Assembly (NCBI GenBank): GCA_964553045.1
Contig: CAZKJG010000015.1
Span: 23,101-87,100, forward strand
Length of the DNA: 64,000 bases
Origin: JAWLEP01 sp964553045
Lineage (GTDB): Bacteria; Fermentibacterota; Fermentibacteria; Fermentibacterales; JCC-6
Direction: 5' to 3'
The position numbers and the translations under genes were made by a program. This document shows positions 40,529-48,781 of the stretch, one piece after another. Within the stretch, counting starts at the first letter, position 1; every line of letters starts with the position of its first letter. The notes under the pieces are model-generated. The model was given only the letters and a program-made list of their open reading frames with translations. It did not search any database and had not been told where the DNA came from.

Positions 40529-41233
40529 GTGAGCGGGCCGCTGGTGGTGATACCCACCTACAACGAGCTGGAGAACATCCGGGCCCTGGTACCCAGGCTG
40601 CTGGAACTGGATCTGGACGCCGAGGTGCTGGTGGTGGACGACAGCAGCCCCGACGGCACCGGCGAGGCGGTCCAGGCCATGGAGCACACCGGAAGGGTCC
40701 ACCTGCTTCAGAGGCCGGGGAAGGCCGGCCTGGGCCAGGCCTACGTGGCCGGCTTCGCGTGGGCGCTGGAGCGTGACTACGGCCCCATCGTCCAGATGGA
40801 CGCCGACTTCTCGCACAACCCCGCGAAGGTGCCGGAGCTGACAGCGGCCCTGGACGACTACGACCTGGCCCTGGGATCGCGCTACTGCAGGGGTGTCAAC
40901 GTGGTGAACTGGCCGCTGAAGCGGCTGCTGCTCTCCTACTTCGCCAACCAGTACACCAAGCTGATCACCGGGCTGCCGGTGAACGACGCCACCGGAGGCT
41001 TCAAGGCCTTCCGCAGGGAGACGCTGCAGAAGCTGGACCTCTCCACCATCCGCAGCGACGGCTACTCCTTCCAGATAGAGGTCACCTACAAGCTCTACCA
41101 CGCCGGGTGCACCCTCACGGAGGTGCCCATCATCTTCATCGACCGGCACGCGGGAACCTCCAAGATGAACAGGCAGATCGTCTGGGAGGCCGTCTGGATG
41201 GTCTGGCACCTGCGCTTTCCCTGGCTGTTCTAG
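40529..41233 (+). CDS. Polyprenol monophosphomannose synthase-like glycosyltransferase (GT2)
   Basis: This 234-residue enzyme of the DPM1/Ppm1 type transfers a sugar, usually mannose from GDP-mannose, to polyprenyl phosphate. Motifs are VVIPTYNELENI, VVDDSSPDGTG, QMDADFSHNP, GSRYCRGV, ATGGFKAFRR, RSDGYSFQIEVTY and IIFIDRHAGTSKM. There is no C-terminal membrane domain, so it is the soluble, single-domain form. The start is a GTG at 40529 behind GGGAGGAGG; upstream in-frame ATG readings lack such a site. It heads the polysaccharide cluster and probably feeds a lipid-linked sugar to the GT-C-like enzyme downstream. Confidence 0.88.
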   Translation: MSGPLVVIPTYNELENIRALVPRLLELDLDAEVLVVDDSSPDGTGEAVQAMEHTGRVHLLQRPGKAGLGQAYVAGFAWALERDYGPIVQMDADFSHNPAKVPELTAALDDYDLALGSRYCRGVNVVNWPLKRLLLSYFANQYTKLITGLPVNDATGGFKAFRRETLQKLDLSTIRSDGYSFQIEVTYKLYHAGCTLTEVPIIFIDRHAGTSKMNRQIVWEAVWMVWHLRFPWLF

Positions 41234-41279
41234 AAGAGCCCAGAAGGCGATCAACTGTCGGAACGGACGGCGATAGCCA

Positions 41280-42248
41280 ATGAGAGTCAGACCAGCGCAG
41301 CCCGGCGACAGGGACCGGTGGACGGACTTCGTCCAGCGGTCCAACAACGGCACCGTTTTCCACCTTCCCGACTTCCTGGACTACCACCCGGAGGGCCGCT
41401 TCCGGAACCACCACCTGCTGGCCGAGGGGGGGAAGAAGCTGCTGGCCGTCATTCCGGGAGCCCTGGCCGACAGGGAGGACGGCACATGGTTCCGCTCCTA
41501 CCCCGGCGCCTCCTACGGCGGGCCTGTCCTGGCCGACGAGACCGGCCTGAAGGACACCGAGAAGGTGGTGGACGCGCTGCTGGACTACTGCCGCGGCCAG
41601 GGTTGGGCCGGAGTGGAGATGACCCTGCCGCCGCAGGTCTACTTCCGCCGCCCCCACAACTACCTGGACTTCTCCCTGATCAGGCGGGGGTTCGACTACC
41701 GCAGGCGGGAGCTAACCGCCGTCATAGACCTCTCCCGCCTGGGGGAGGAGATAGACCTGGCGTTCCGCTCGTCAGCGCGACGGGGGGTCCGGAAGGCCCG
41801 CAGGAACGACCTCCACGTGGAGGAGAACGAGGACTTCTCCCTCTTCTACCCCGTACTGGAGTCCAACCTGCAGGACCGGCACGGAGTCAGCCCCACCCAC
41901 ACCCTGGAGGAGCTGGAGCTTCTGCGGAGGCTGCTGGGCGCCGAGCGGGTGCGTCAGTTCGTAACCCGGGACGCCGACGGCACGGTCATGGCCGGGATGG
42001 TGATGTTCCACTGCAACCCCCGGGTTACGCTGGCCTTCTACATCTCCCACGACTCGGAGCACCAGAAGCTGCGGCCGGTGAACCTGGTGTACAGGGAGGT
42101 GCTCAACTGGGCCCGGCAGAGGGGCTACCACTACCTGGACCTGGGGACATTCACGCTGGACATGGACGTGAACTACGGACTCTGCCGCTTCAAGGAGTCC
42201 TTCACGGCCAGGGGCGTGTTCCGTGACACACTTCAAGGCGCTCTCTGA
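41280..42248 (+). CDS. FemAB/GNAT-fold acyltransferase
   Basis: This 322-residue protein has a duplicated GNAT fold of the FemAB/BioF2-like type: TVFHLPDFLDYHPEGRF, GLRR.. SSARRGVRKARRN, LPPQVYFRRPHNYLDF, VTLAFYISHDSEHQKLRPVNLVYREVL and YHYLDLGTFTLDMDVNYGLCRFKESFT. Such proteins transfer amino acids or acyl groups to peptidoglycan or surface glycans. The last residues read FKESFTARG as in FemAB, where Phe-Lys/Arg positions touch the donor. It overlaps the next gene by 26 bases. Substrate is unknown; a polysaccharide or lipid-linked sugar is likely from context. Confidence 0.75.
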   Translation: MRVRPAQPGDRDRWTDFVQRSNNGTVFHLPDFLDYHPEGRFRNHHLLAEGGKKLLAVIPGALADREDGTWFRSYPGASYGGPVLADETGLKDTEKVVDALLDYCRGQGWAGVEMTLPPQVYFRRPHNYLDFSLIRRGFDYRRRELTAVIDLSRLGEEIDLAFRSSARRGVRKARRNDLHVEENEDFSLFYPVLESNLQDRHGVSPTHTLEELELLRRLLGAERVRQFVTRDADGTVMAGMVMFHCNPRVTLAFYISHDSEHQKLRPVNLVYREVLNWARQRGYHYLDLGTFTLDMDVNYGLCRFKESFTARGVFRDTLQGAL

Positions 42249-43506
42249 GCCAGCCGGCCGGGGCAGGGCCCTCCTGCTCTGGGCCGCCCTGCTGGCCGCG
42301 GTATTCTCCGGACGCATGTACACCACCGACGTGGTGGCCCAGTACCAGGTTGCCGGGTCGCTGCTGGGACTGCGCCCCTTCCTCACCGCCGAGACCGGCT
42401 GGACCGTGGAGGGGGCGGCAGGCGAGAGCTACGTCCCCCACGGCCCGGGCTTCTCGGTACTGCTGGTCCCCGCGGCGGCGGCGGGAGCGCTGGTGGCGGA
42501 GGGGGCCGGCAAGGTGGCGGCGGGAGGTATCAACGCCCTGCTCAGCCTGGTGCTCATGGCCTGCTGGATGGAGCTGGCGAGGCGCAGGTTCGGCGAATCG
42601 TGGAGCCCCCTGCGGGTGGTGGCGCTGGGCCTGGGCGCGATGATGCTCGTCTACGGTCGAATGCCATACGACGTCACCGCTGCCGGGGCGGCCATACTGG
42701 CGGGCCTGGTTTTGCAGGACCGGGGCGACGACGTGTGGGCCGGGGTGCTGCTGGGGGCGGCGTTGCTGATTCGCCTGGACAGCGCGGTGGCCCTCCCCGC
42801 CTTCTGGCGGGGGCCCCGACGGACGGCGCGGCTGCTTCCCGGCCTGGCGCTGTCGGCCGTGCTCTGGGGCCTCTTCAACTGGCACCGGTTCGGCAGCCCC
42901 CTCCGCGACGGCCACGGCCAGGACCCGGCCGCCGGGCTGGACCCCTCCTCGCTGGGAGTGGCCGGCCTGCTGGTCAGCCCCGGCAAGGGCCTGGTCTTCT
43001 ACGCCCCGGTGGCGCTCCTGGGGCTGGCCCGCTGCCGCGACTGGAGGCTGTGGACCCCCCTGGCGGCATCGGTGGTGCTGCACGGGCTGATGCACGACTG
43101 GACCGGGGGCACCGGATGGGGCCCCCGCTTTCTGGTGCCGGTGCTTCCGCTGGCCCTGCTGCCCCTCTGCCGTCGCGGAGCCGGCGGGTGGCTGTTCTGG
43201 GCCCTCTGCGGATGGGGCGGGCTTCTGACCCTGGGGGCAGCCTGGAGCAACCCCAACGCCCTGGAGCAGGCCCTGGGCCCCGACGCCATAGAGGAGCCGG
43301 GCCGGCGGGCCGTGGTATGGACATTCCCGCGGGCTCCCTGGCTGGCGGCGCTGCGGAACCTGGGAAGCGGGGCTCCGGACGTTCTGGGTACCCATGCCGC
43401 GCGGGCCGCCGGGGCCCCCGCCGCGGCCGGAGCCCTGGCCCAGGTACTGGCCTCCGCGGGTCTGGCCTGGGCGGCCGTAACCGGAAGGGGGCGGCGGACG
43501 GCATGA
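42223..43506 (+). CDS. Polytopic membrane protein, GT-C-like
   Basis: This 427-residue integral membrane protein has about ten hydrophobic helices. Early text RMYTTDVVAQYQVAGSL and later PHGPGFSVLL, RLDSAVALP, HDWTGGTGWGPRFLVPVLPLALL resemble GT-C fold glycosyltransferases of the PMT/ArnT-like or DUF2029-like type, which use polyprenyl-phosphate sugars. The conserved acidic motif in the first loop is TTD rather than the usual DD/DE pair. The start is a GTG at 42223 with AGGGG eight bases upstream. The last bases overlap the next gene by ATGA. Confidence 0.65.
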   Translation: MTHFKALSEPAGRGRALLLWAALLAAVFSGRMYTTDVVAQYQVAGSLLGLRPFLTAETGWTVEGAAGESYVPHGPGFSVLLVPAAAAGALVAEGAGKVAAGGINALLSLVLMACWMELARRRFGESWSPLRVVALGLGAMMLVYGRMPYDVTAAGAAILAGLVLQDRGDDVWAGVLLGAALLIRLDSAVALPAFWRGPRRTARLLPGLALSAVLWGLFNWHRFGSPLRDGHGQDPAAGLDPSSLGVAGLLVSPGKGLVFYAPVALLGLARCRDWRLWTPLAASVVLHGLMHDWTGGTGWGPRFLVPVLPLALLPLCRRGAGGWLFWALCGWGGLLTLGAAWSNPNALEQALGPDAIEEPGRRAVVWTFPRAPWLAALRNLGSGAPDVLGTHAARAAGAPAAAGALAQVLASAGLAWAAVTGRGRRTA

Positions 43507-44564
43507 AGATCCTGCACCTCTCCCCCCAGAACTACACCGGCGTTCTCGGCCTCTTCGTCCGCGGCCACCGGGCCCTGGGCCACGAGAGCCGCCTGGTCAC
43601 CTTCTTCCGCGCGGCGAACCGCTACCCGGAGGACATCTGCCTGGAGCTGCCCCTCGTGGGGCCCATGGAGTGGCTGTGGAAGCTGAAGCGGCTGGCGCGG
43701 GTGGGCAGCATGCGGGTTCCCTTCACCGGCACCACCGAGCGGATATTCTGGTCCCCCAGCCCGATGGAGAGGCCCCTGCGGGCGCTGCGCAGGATGATCT
43801 GGAAGCCCCGCGTAGACCGGGCGGCCGAGAGGTACGGTCTGTGGGACTTCGACATCTACCAGCTGGAGGGGGGTATGAGCTTCTACCGCGACGGCCGGGA
43901 CGTGAAGATGCTCAAGGAGAGGGGCAAGAAGATCGTCTCCTACTACCACGGCCTGGACCTGCGCATGCGGGGCGCGATACGGCCCGTCTGGGAGGCCACG
44001 GACCTGCACATCACCTGCGAGTTCGACCTCTACAGGCGCTTCGACGAGATCGGCTACCTCTTCCTTCCATACGACCCCGACGGGGTGCCTCCCGCCCGGC
44101 CGGAGGGGGAGAGGGTCCGCATCTGCCACGCTCCCAGGATCCGCAGCGTAAAGGGCACCGGCCGGATCATAGAGGTGGTGGAGTCCCTGGCCCGAAAGCT
44201 GCCGGTGGAGCTGGTGCTCATAGAGAACATGCCCCACTCCCGGGCAATGGCCCTGAAGGCCACCTGCCACCTGGCTATCGACCAGATAGCCGACGGCGAC
44301 ATGGGCTACGGGGTCAACTCCCTGGAGACGCTGTCCATGGGGATACCCACCGTGACCAACCTCTCGGAAGCCTACAGGGAGTTCGTACCCGACCACCCAT
44401 TCGCGCTGGCCGACTCCGACAGCCTGGGCAAGGTGCTGCGGGAGCTGGTGCTGGACCCCGACCTGAGGGCCCGCCACGCGGAGGCGGGGCCGGCCTGGAT
44501 CGAAAAGCGGCACCACTGGCTGTCGGTGGCCCGGCGGCTGCACGAGCTCTACGGGGAGCTCTAG
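43503..44564 (+). CDS. GT4-like glycosyltransferase
   Basis: This 353-residue GT-B fold protein has an N-terminal Gly-rich ILHLSPQNYTGVLGLFVRGH, where GT4 enzymes bind acceptor, and a C-terminal VNSLETLSMGIPTVTNL, which resembles the GT4 E-x7-E sugar-nucleotide motif (E-x-L-S-M-G-x-P). The middle has VSYYHGLDLRMRG. The conserved E is present (SLETL). It is shorter than typical GT4 proteins. The ATG overlaps the stop of the preceding gene by ATGA. Donor and acceptor are not known. Confidence 0.75.
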   Translation: MKILHLSPQNYTGVLGLFVRGHRALGHESRLVTFFRAANRYPEDICLELPLVGPMEWLWKLKRLARVGSMRVPFTGTTERIFWSPSPMERPLRALRRMIWKPRVDRAAERYGLWDFDIYQLEGGMSFYRDGRDVKMLKERGKKIVSYYHGLDLRMRGAIRPVWEATDLHITCEFDLYRRFDEIGYLFLPYDPDGVPPARPEGERVRICHAPRIRSVKGTGRIIEVVESLARKLPVELVLIENMPHSRAMALKATCHLAIDQIADGDMGYGVNSLETLSMGIPTVTNLSEAYREFVPDHPFALADSDSLGKVLRELVLDPDLRARHAEAGPAWIEKRHHWLSVARRLHELYGEL

Positions 44565-44565
44565 C

Positions 44566-45987
44566 TTGGCGGCCGAGCACGCCCGGGACCTGAAGCGGGA
44601 GACGGCGGTCTACGGCGCCGCCATGGTGGTGAGTGGCCTGGTCCAGCTGGCCTTCCTGCCCTTCATCAGCCGCTACCTGTCGGCCTCCGCCGCCGGGGAG
44701 CTGGGGGCCCTGCGGGCCACCGCCGAGGGAGTGGCCGGCATAGTGGTCCTGGGCCTGCCCACGGCCCTGGTGAGGGCCTGGCACCGCACCGAGGCCCACA
44801 GGTCGGTGATACTGCGGGGGGTGCTCATACCCCTGTTCCCCGCCCTGCTGGCCGCCGGCCTCATCCTCCTGCTGAAGGGGCCCCTGGCCGGCTTCCTGCA
44901 GCTCTCGCGGCCGGGCTACCTGCTGCACGCCCTGGCCCTGGGAGTGGCGGTGGCCTACGTGCAGGTGGCCCTCTCGCTGCCCCGGGCCCGGGGAATGGCC
45001 TGGACCTACTTCACCGTCCAGCTGATCCGGGGCCTGCTGGCCCTGGGCCTGCTGGCGGCGCTGGTGTTCGCCGCCGGAGGAGGGGTGGCCGCCTTCCTCC
45101 TGTCCCGGTGGGCGCCGTCTTTCCTCATGGCCGGGGCGGCCTTCTGGATCGTGTGGAGGCGCACCGAGCCCGGAGGAAGCCCGGGGCGGCTCACCTCCCG
45201 GCTGCTTGCCTTCGGGCTGCCGCTGGTGCCGGCCAGCCTGGCCATGATCGTCCTCTCCTCCGCCGACATCTACATGCTGCGCCACATCTACCCCGACCTT
45301 GCGGCCAGCGGCCACTACGAGTGGGCCAGCCGGGCCTGTCTGGTCCTCACCCCGCTCACCCTGGGCTTCAACATGGCCTGGCACCGGTTCATCTTCCGCA
45401 AGCGCGACAGCGGCGGAAAGATGGCCGAGCTGGGCCGTATGGCGCTGCTGTTCATGGTGGTGGTGAACTGGGCCGCCCTGATGCTGGCCATGGTCTCCCC
45501 GGAGCTCACGTGGTTCGTGGGCGGGGAGGAGTTCTACCCGGCGCACAGGATACTGCCCTGGCTGGCCGGGGCCGGGGCGATGTACGCGCTGTTCATAGTC
45601 TCCCAGACCGGCCCCCTGCTGGCGGGCAGGACCAGGATAATCGCCGCCATGACGGTGTTCGGGGCCTGCCTGAACGTTATCTTCAACCTGCGGCTGATCC
45701 CGGTGGCGGGAGGGGTGGGAGCGGCCTTCGCCACCCTGGTCACCGACCTGTTCATGGCGCTGTCGCTCTTCTGGCTGGGCAGGAAGGTCTTTCCCATCAG
45801 CTTCCTGGTGGTGGTGCTGGTGGTGCTTCCGCCCATCGCCCTGGGGCCCCTGGCCGATGTGGGAGCGACCGGAAGGGGACTGGCGGCGCTGGCCGGTTCG
45901 GTGCTGTGCGCCTTCGTGATGCTCCTTCTGCGGGCGGCCGGGGCCAGCTTCGACGACATAGGGGGCGGAAGGGGGACGGATGCCTAG
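44566..45987 (+). CDS. Polysaccharide flippase (Wzx-like, MATE superfamily)
   Basis: This 473-residue membrane protein has 12-14 hydrophobic helices. It starts TTG at 44566 with GGGGAG seven bases upstream. Text such as YGAAMVVSGLVQLAFLPFISRYLSASAAGELGALRA at the N terminus matches the Polysacc_synt/Wzx family, which flips undecaprenyl-linked repeat units across the inner membrane. It sits between glycosyltransferases. No Wzy-like ligase or polymerase is obvious in the window; the 42223 membrane protein is the nearest candidate. Confidence 0.85.
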   Translation: MAAEHARDLKRETAVYGAAMVVSGLVQLAFLPFISRYLSASAAGELGALRATAEGVAGIVVLGLPTALVRAWHRTEAHRSVILRGVLIPLFPALLAAGLILLLKGPLAGFLQLSRPGYLLHALALGVAVAYVQVALSLPRARGMAWTYFTVQLIRGLLALGLLAALVFAAGGGVAAFLLSRWAPSFLMAGAAFWIVWRRTEPGGSPGRLTSRLLAFGLPLVPASLAMIVLSSADIYMLRHIYPDLAASGHYEWASRACLVLTPLTLGFNMAWHRFIFRKRDSGGKMAELGRMALLFMVVVNWAALMLAMVSPELTWFVGGEEFYPAHRILPWLAGAGAMYALFIVSQTGPLLAGRTRIIAAMTVFGACLNVIFNLRLIPVAGGVGAAFATLVTDLFMALSLFWLGRKVFPISFLVVVLVVLPPIALGPLADVGATGRGLAALAGSVLCAFVMLLLRAAGASFDDIGGGRGTDA

Positions 45988-46897
45988 GATATCCGTGCAG
46001 ATACCGGTACGGGACGGGGGGGACCCCTTCCGGAAAACCCTCTCCTCCCTGCGGGCTCAGGACCTGGACGCCCCCTGGGAGCTGGTGTTGGCCGATGACG
46101 GCAGCCGGGTCCCGGTGGCGGAGGAGTTCGACCTGGACTTCCCCGGGAACGTTACGGTACAGGTGGTGGACACCGGCGGGGCCGGCAACCGGCCCCTGGC
46201 CCGCAACCTGGCCTGGCGGGCGTCGAAGGCTCCGGTGTCGCTGATGATGGACGCCGACCTGGCCTTCGGCCCGGAGCTGCTGCGGCGCCACCTGGAGGTG
46301 CGGGAGGACCGGCCCGGCGCGGCCATCATGGGGGCTCGGGTGAACGCCTGGCGCGACGACGCCACCCCGTGGCAGAGGTGGTTCGACACCAGGGCCATGG
46401 ACCACAGGCCGGCGGGGCCCTTCCCCTGGCGGTATCTCATAACCGGCAACCTGAGCATCCCCACCCGGCTGCTTGCGGAGTCCGGGGGGTTCGACGAGGC
46501 CATAGACCGCTACGGCGGCGAGGACACCGAGCTGGGCTGGCGGCTTCACGGGCTGGGGGCGGAGTTCCTCTGGGACCCCTCCCTCCGGGTCCTCCACCTC
46601 GACGACGTCACCGTCCGCGGGCACTCGAGGAAGATGCTGGAATACGGAGCCACCGGCCTCCGCTACACGCTGCGGAAGCACCCCGGGCTGGTGGGCCTGC
46701 TGGGCAGCAACTGGGTCATGGGAAGGCCCCGGCTGCGCGACCTGCCCGTGCGGGCGGCGGCGTTCCTGGCCCTTCGCGGTCCCGTCTACCGGGCCGTCCT
46801 CAGGTGGGCCGAGGCCTTCGGCCGGCCCCGTTTCCTCTTCACCTACCTTTCGGTGGGCGCCTGCCTGATGGGCCTTACCGGAAGGAGGCCGCTGTGA
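45980..46897 (+). CDS. GT2-family glycosyltransferase
   Basis: This 305-residue GT-A enzyme has ISVQIPVRDGGDPFRKTL, VLADDGSRVPV, GAGNRPLARNLAWRAS, LMMDADLAF (DxD metal site) and GGEDTELGWRLHGLG, the acidic motif of GT2/GT7-like C-terminal domains. A C-terminal amphipathic part follows the catalytic domain. It overlaps flippase and murB genes by 8 and 4 bases. It presumably adds one sugar to the lipid-linked repeat unit; donor unknown. Confidence 0.85.
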   Translation: MPRISVQIPVRDGGDPFRKTLSSLRAQDLDAPWELVLADDGSRVPVAEEFDLDFPGNVTVQVVDTGGAGNRPLARNLAWRASKAPVSLMMDADLAFGPELLRRHLEVREDRPGAAIMGARVNAWRDDATPWQRWFDTRAMDHRPAGPFPWRYLITGNLSIPTRLLAESGGFDEAIDRYGGEDTELGWRLHGLGAEFLWDPSLRVLHLDDVTVRGHSRKMLEYGATGLRYTLRKHPGLVGLLGSNWVMGRPRLRDLPVRAAAFLALRGPVYRAVLRWAEAFGRPRFLFTYLSVGACLMGLTGRRPL

Positions 46898-47814
46898 GCG
46901 TGAAGGCGCTGGTCGGCGAGAGGCTGGGAATGCGGCTGGAGGAGCGCCCGCTGGCGGACCTCACCACGTGGGCCATCGGCGGCCCCGCGCTGGTGGCGGA
47001 GGCGCGCCGGGAGGAGGAGCTGTGCTCCCTTCTGGAGCTGCTGTCTTCGAAGGGAGTGCCCCATGCCGTGATCGGCCGCGGCTCCAACCTGCTGGCGGCG
47101 GACTCGGGCTACGAGGGGGTGGTGGTCCGACTGGCCGGCCGGCTGGCGGAGTTCCGGCTCGAGGAGGAAGACGGCGGGTTCCTGCTGCGGGCGGGAGGAG
47201 GTGCGCCGCTGCCATCCATGGCCGGAGCCTGCTGCATGCGGGGGGCCTCGGGACTGGAGTTCGCCGTGGGCATTCCGGGCACCGCCGGGGGAGGGGCCTT
47301 CATGAACGCCGGCGCCTACGGAGGCTGCCTGGCCGACCTGGTCGGCGCCGTGAGGCTGGCCGGACCGGAAGGACAGCGGCAGACCCGCTCCCGGGAGGAG
47401 ATGGGATTCGCCTACCGGACCAGCTGGCTGCAGGAGGGCCCGCTGGCGGGTTGGACCGTTACCGGCCTGGAACTGGCCCTGCCCGCCGGGGACCCGGGGG
47501 AGCTGCGGCGCCGGGCGGCAGGCCTGCTGGCGGAGAGACGGAGGAAGTATCCCCTGTTCCTTCCCAACGCCGGAAGCGTCTTCCGCCGACCCGAAGGTGC
47601 CCGGCCGCCGGGCTGGCTGGTGGAGCACGCCGGAATGAAGGGCCGCACACTGGGGGGCGCCCGGGTATCGGAGGTCCACGCCAACTTCATCGTGAACGCC
47701 GGCGGGGCATCCTCTTCCGACGTGCGGCGGCTGATTTGTATGGTAAGGGAGCGGGTGAGGGACGTTTTCGGAGTGGAGCTCCGGCGCGAGGTGCGCTTCC
47801 TGGGGGCTCCCTGA
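46894..47814 (+). CDS. murB: UDP-N-acetylenolpyruvoylglucosamine reductase
   Basis: This 306-residue flavoenzyme reduces UDP-GlcNAc enolpyruvate to UDP-MurNAc with NADPH. It has LTTWAIGGPALVAEA and VIGRGSNLLAAD (FAD binding), GIPGTAGGGAFMNAGAYGG, NAGSVFRRP with the catalytic Ser, and EVHANFIVNAGGA with the catalytic Glu. These are all family marks. The start is a GTG at 46894 with GGAGG six bases upstream, overlapping the GT2 stop by 4 bases. Finding murB inside a polysaccharide locus is unusual, as it normally belongs to the division and cell wall cluster; this may be the only copy or a second one. Confidence 0.9.
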   Translation: MSVKALVGERLGMRLEERPLADLTTWAIGGPALVAEARREEELCSLLELLSSKGVPHAVIGRGSNLLAADSGYEGVVVRLAGRLAEFRLEEEDGGFLLRAGGGAPLPSMAGACCMRGASGLEFAVGIPGTAGGGAFMNAGAYGGCLADLVGAVRLAGPEGQRQTRSREEMGFAYRTSWLQEGPLAGWTVTGLELALPAGDPGELRRRAAGLLAERRRKYPLFLPNAGSVFRRPEGARPPGWLVEHAGMKGRTLGGARVSEVHANFIVNAGGASSSDVRRLICMVRERVRDVFGVELRREVRFLGAP

Positions 47815-47836
47815 GCGTAATTCGGAAGGGACTGGC

Positions 47837-48781
47837 TTGAGACTGCTGCCGTGCGGCGCGGAGCTGGATGACGGGCCGGTGCTGGTCACCGGCGCCGGGG
47901 GATTCGTCGGTCGAAGGCTGATGGAGCGGCTGCGGATGGGCGAGGGCGACCTGGCCGCCGACCTCACCGCCGGCTTCCCGGCGCCCGCGGGCGTCCGCAG
48001 GCTGGCCTGGAGGCTGCCGGAAGAGGCTCCCGCAGGGATAGGCCCCGTCCGCTACGTGGTGCACCTGGCGGCGGTGAGCTCGGTTTCCCGCTCCCTGCGT
48101 GACGTGCGGGGAACCTGGATGACCAACCTCATGGGCACCCTCTCCGTGCTGGAGATGATGGCGGAGAAGAGCCCCGGCGCCCGGTTTCTGCTGGTCAGCT
48201 CCTCGGAGGTATACACGCCGTCCGCCCGTCCGCTGGGCGAGGACTCGAAGATCGGGCCCCTCAACCCCTACGGCGCCAGCAAGGCGGCGGCGGAGGTGGC
48301 CGCGGGACAGATGGCCGACAGCCTCGGTCTGGACATCGTGGTCTCCCGTTCCTTTCCCCATTTCGGACCGGGACAGGACCCCGGCTTCGCGCTGCCCTCC
48401 TTCTGCCGGCGGATAGCAGAGGCCGCCGGGGGGGGCGGCGAAATGGTCCGGGTGGGGAACCTCCGGCCGGTGAGGGACTACCTCTACGTCGACGACGTGG
48501 TGCGCGCCTACTGCCATCTTCTGGCGGCAGGCGAGGCCGGGTGTGTATACAACGTATGCAGCGGCCGGGGCCGCTCCATGGGCGATATACTGGCCCGGCT
48601 GGTGGAGATCTCGGGCGCGGAGGTGTCGCTGGAGGTAGACCCGGACCTCTGCAGGCCCGCGGACGTGGAATCCCAGGTGGGGGACCCCGGCAGGCTGCGC
48701 GCGCTTACGGGATGGCGCCCCGAATACGCCCTGGAGGATGGCCTCCGGGAGCTGTACGAATGGTGGGAGGAGAGGGTTTAG
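47837..48781 (+). CDS. NAD-dependent epimerase/dehydratase (extended SDR)
   Basis: This 314-residue sugar-nucleotide SDR has VTGAGGFVGRRLMERL for the cofactor, VVHLAAVSSVSRS, LVSSSEVYTPS with the catalytic Ser region, YGASKAAAE (Tyr-x3-Lys) and VRDYLYVDDVVRAY, followed by YNVCSGRGRSMGDIL. It resembles GDP-mannose 4,6-dehydratase/GDP-4-keto-6-deoxymannose reductase enzymes. The start is a TTG at 47837 with GGAAGGG six bases upstream. It likely makes a deoxy sugar for the glycan. A second SDR set (RmlB, UXS) follows. Confidence 0.8.
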   Translation: MRLLPCGAELDDGPVLVTGAGGFVGRRLMERLRMGEGDLAADLTAGFPAPAGVRRLAWRLPEEAPAGIGPVRYVVHLAAVSSVSRSLRDVRGTWMTNLMGTLSVLEMMAEKSPGARFLLVSSSEVYTPSARPLGEDSKIGPLNPYGASKAAAEVAAGQMADSLGLDIVVSRSFPHFGPGQDPGFALPSFCRRIAEAAGGGGEMVRVGNLRPVRDYLYVDDVVRAYCHLLAAGEAGCVYNVCSGRGRSMGDILARLVEISGAEVSLEVDPDLCRPADVESQVGDPGRLRALTGWRPEYALEDGLRELYEWWEERV

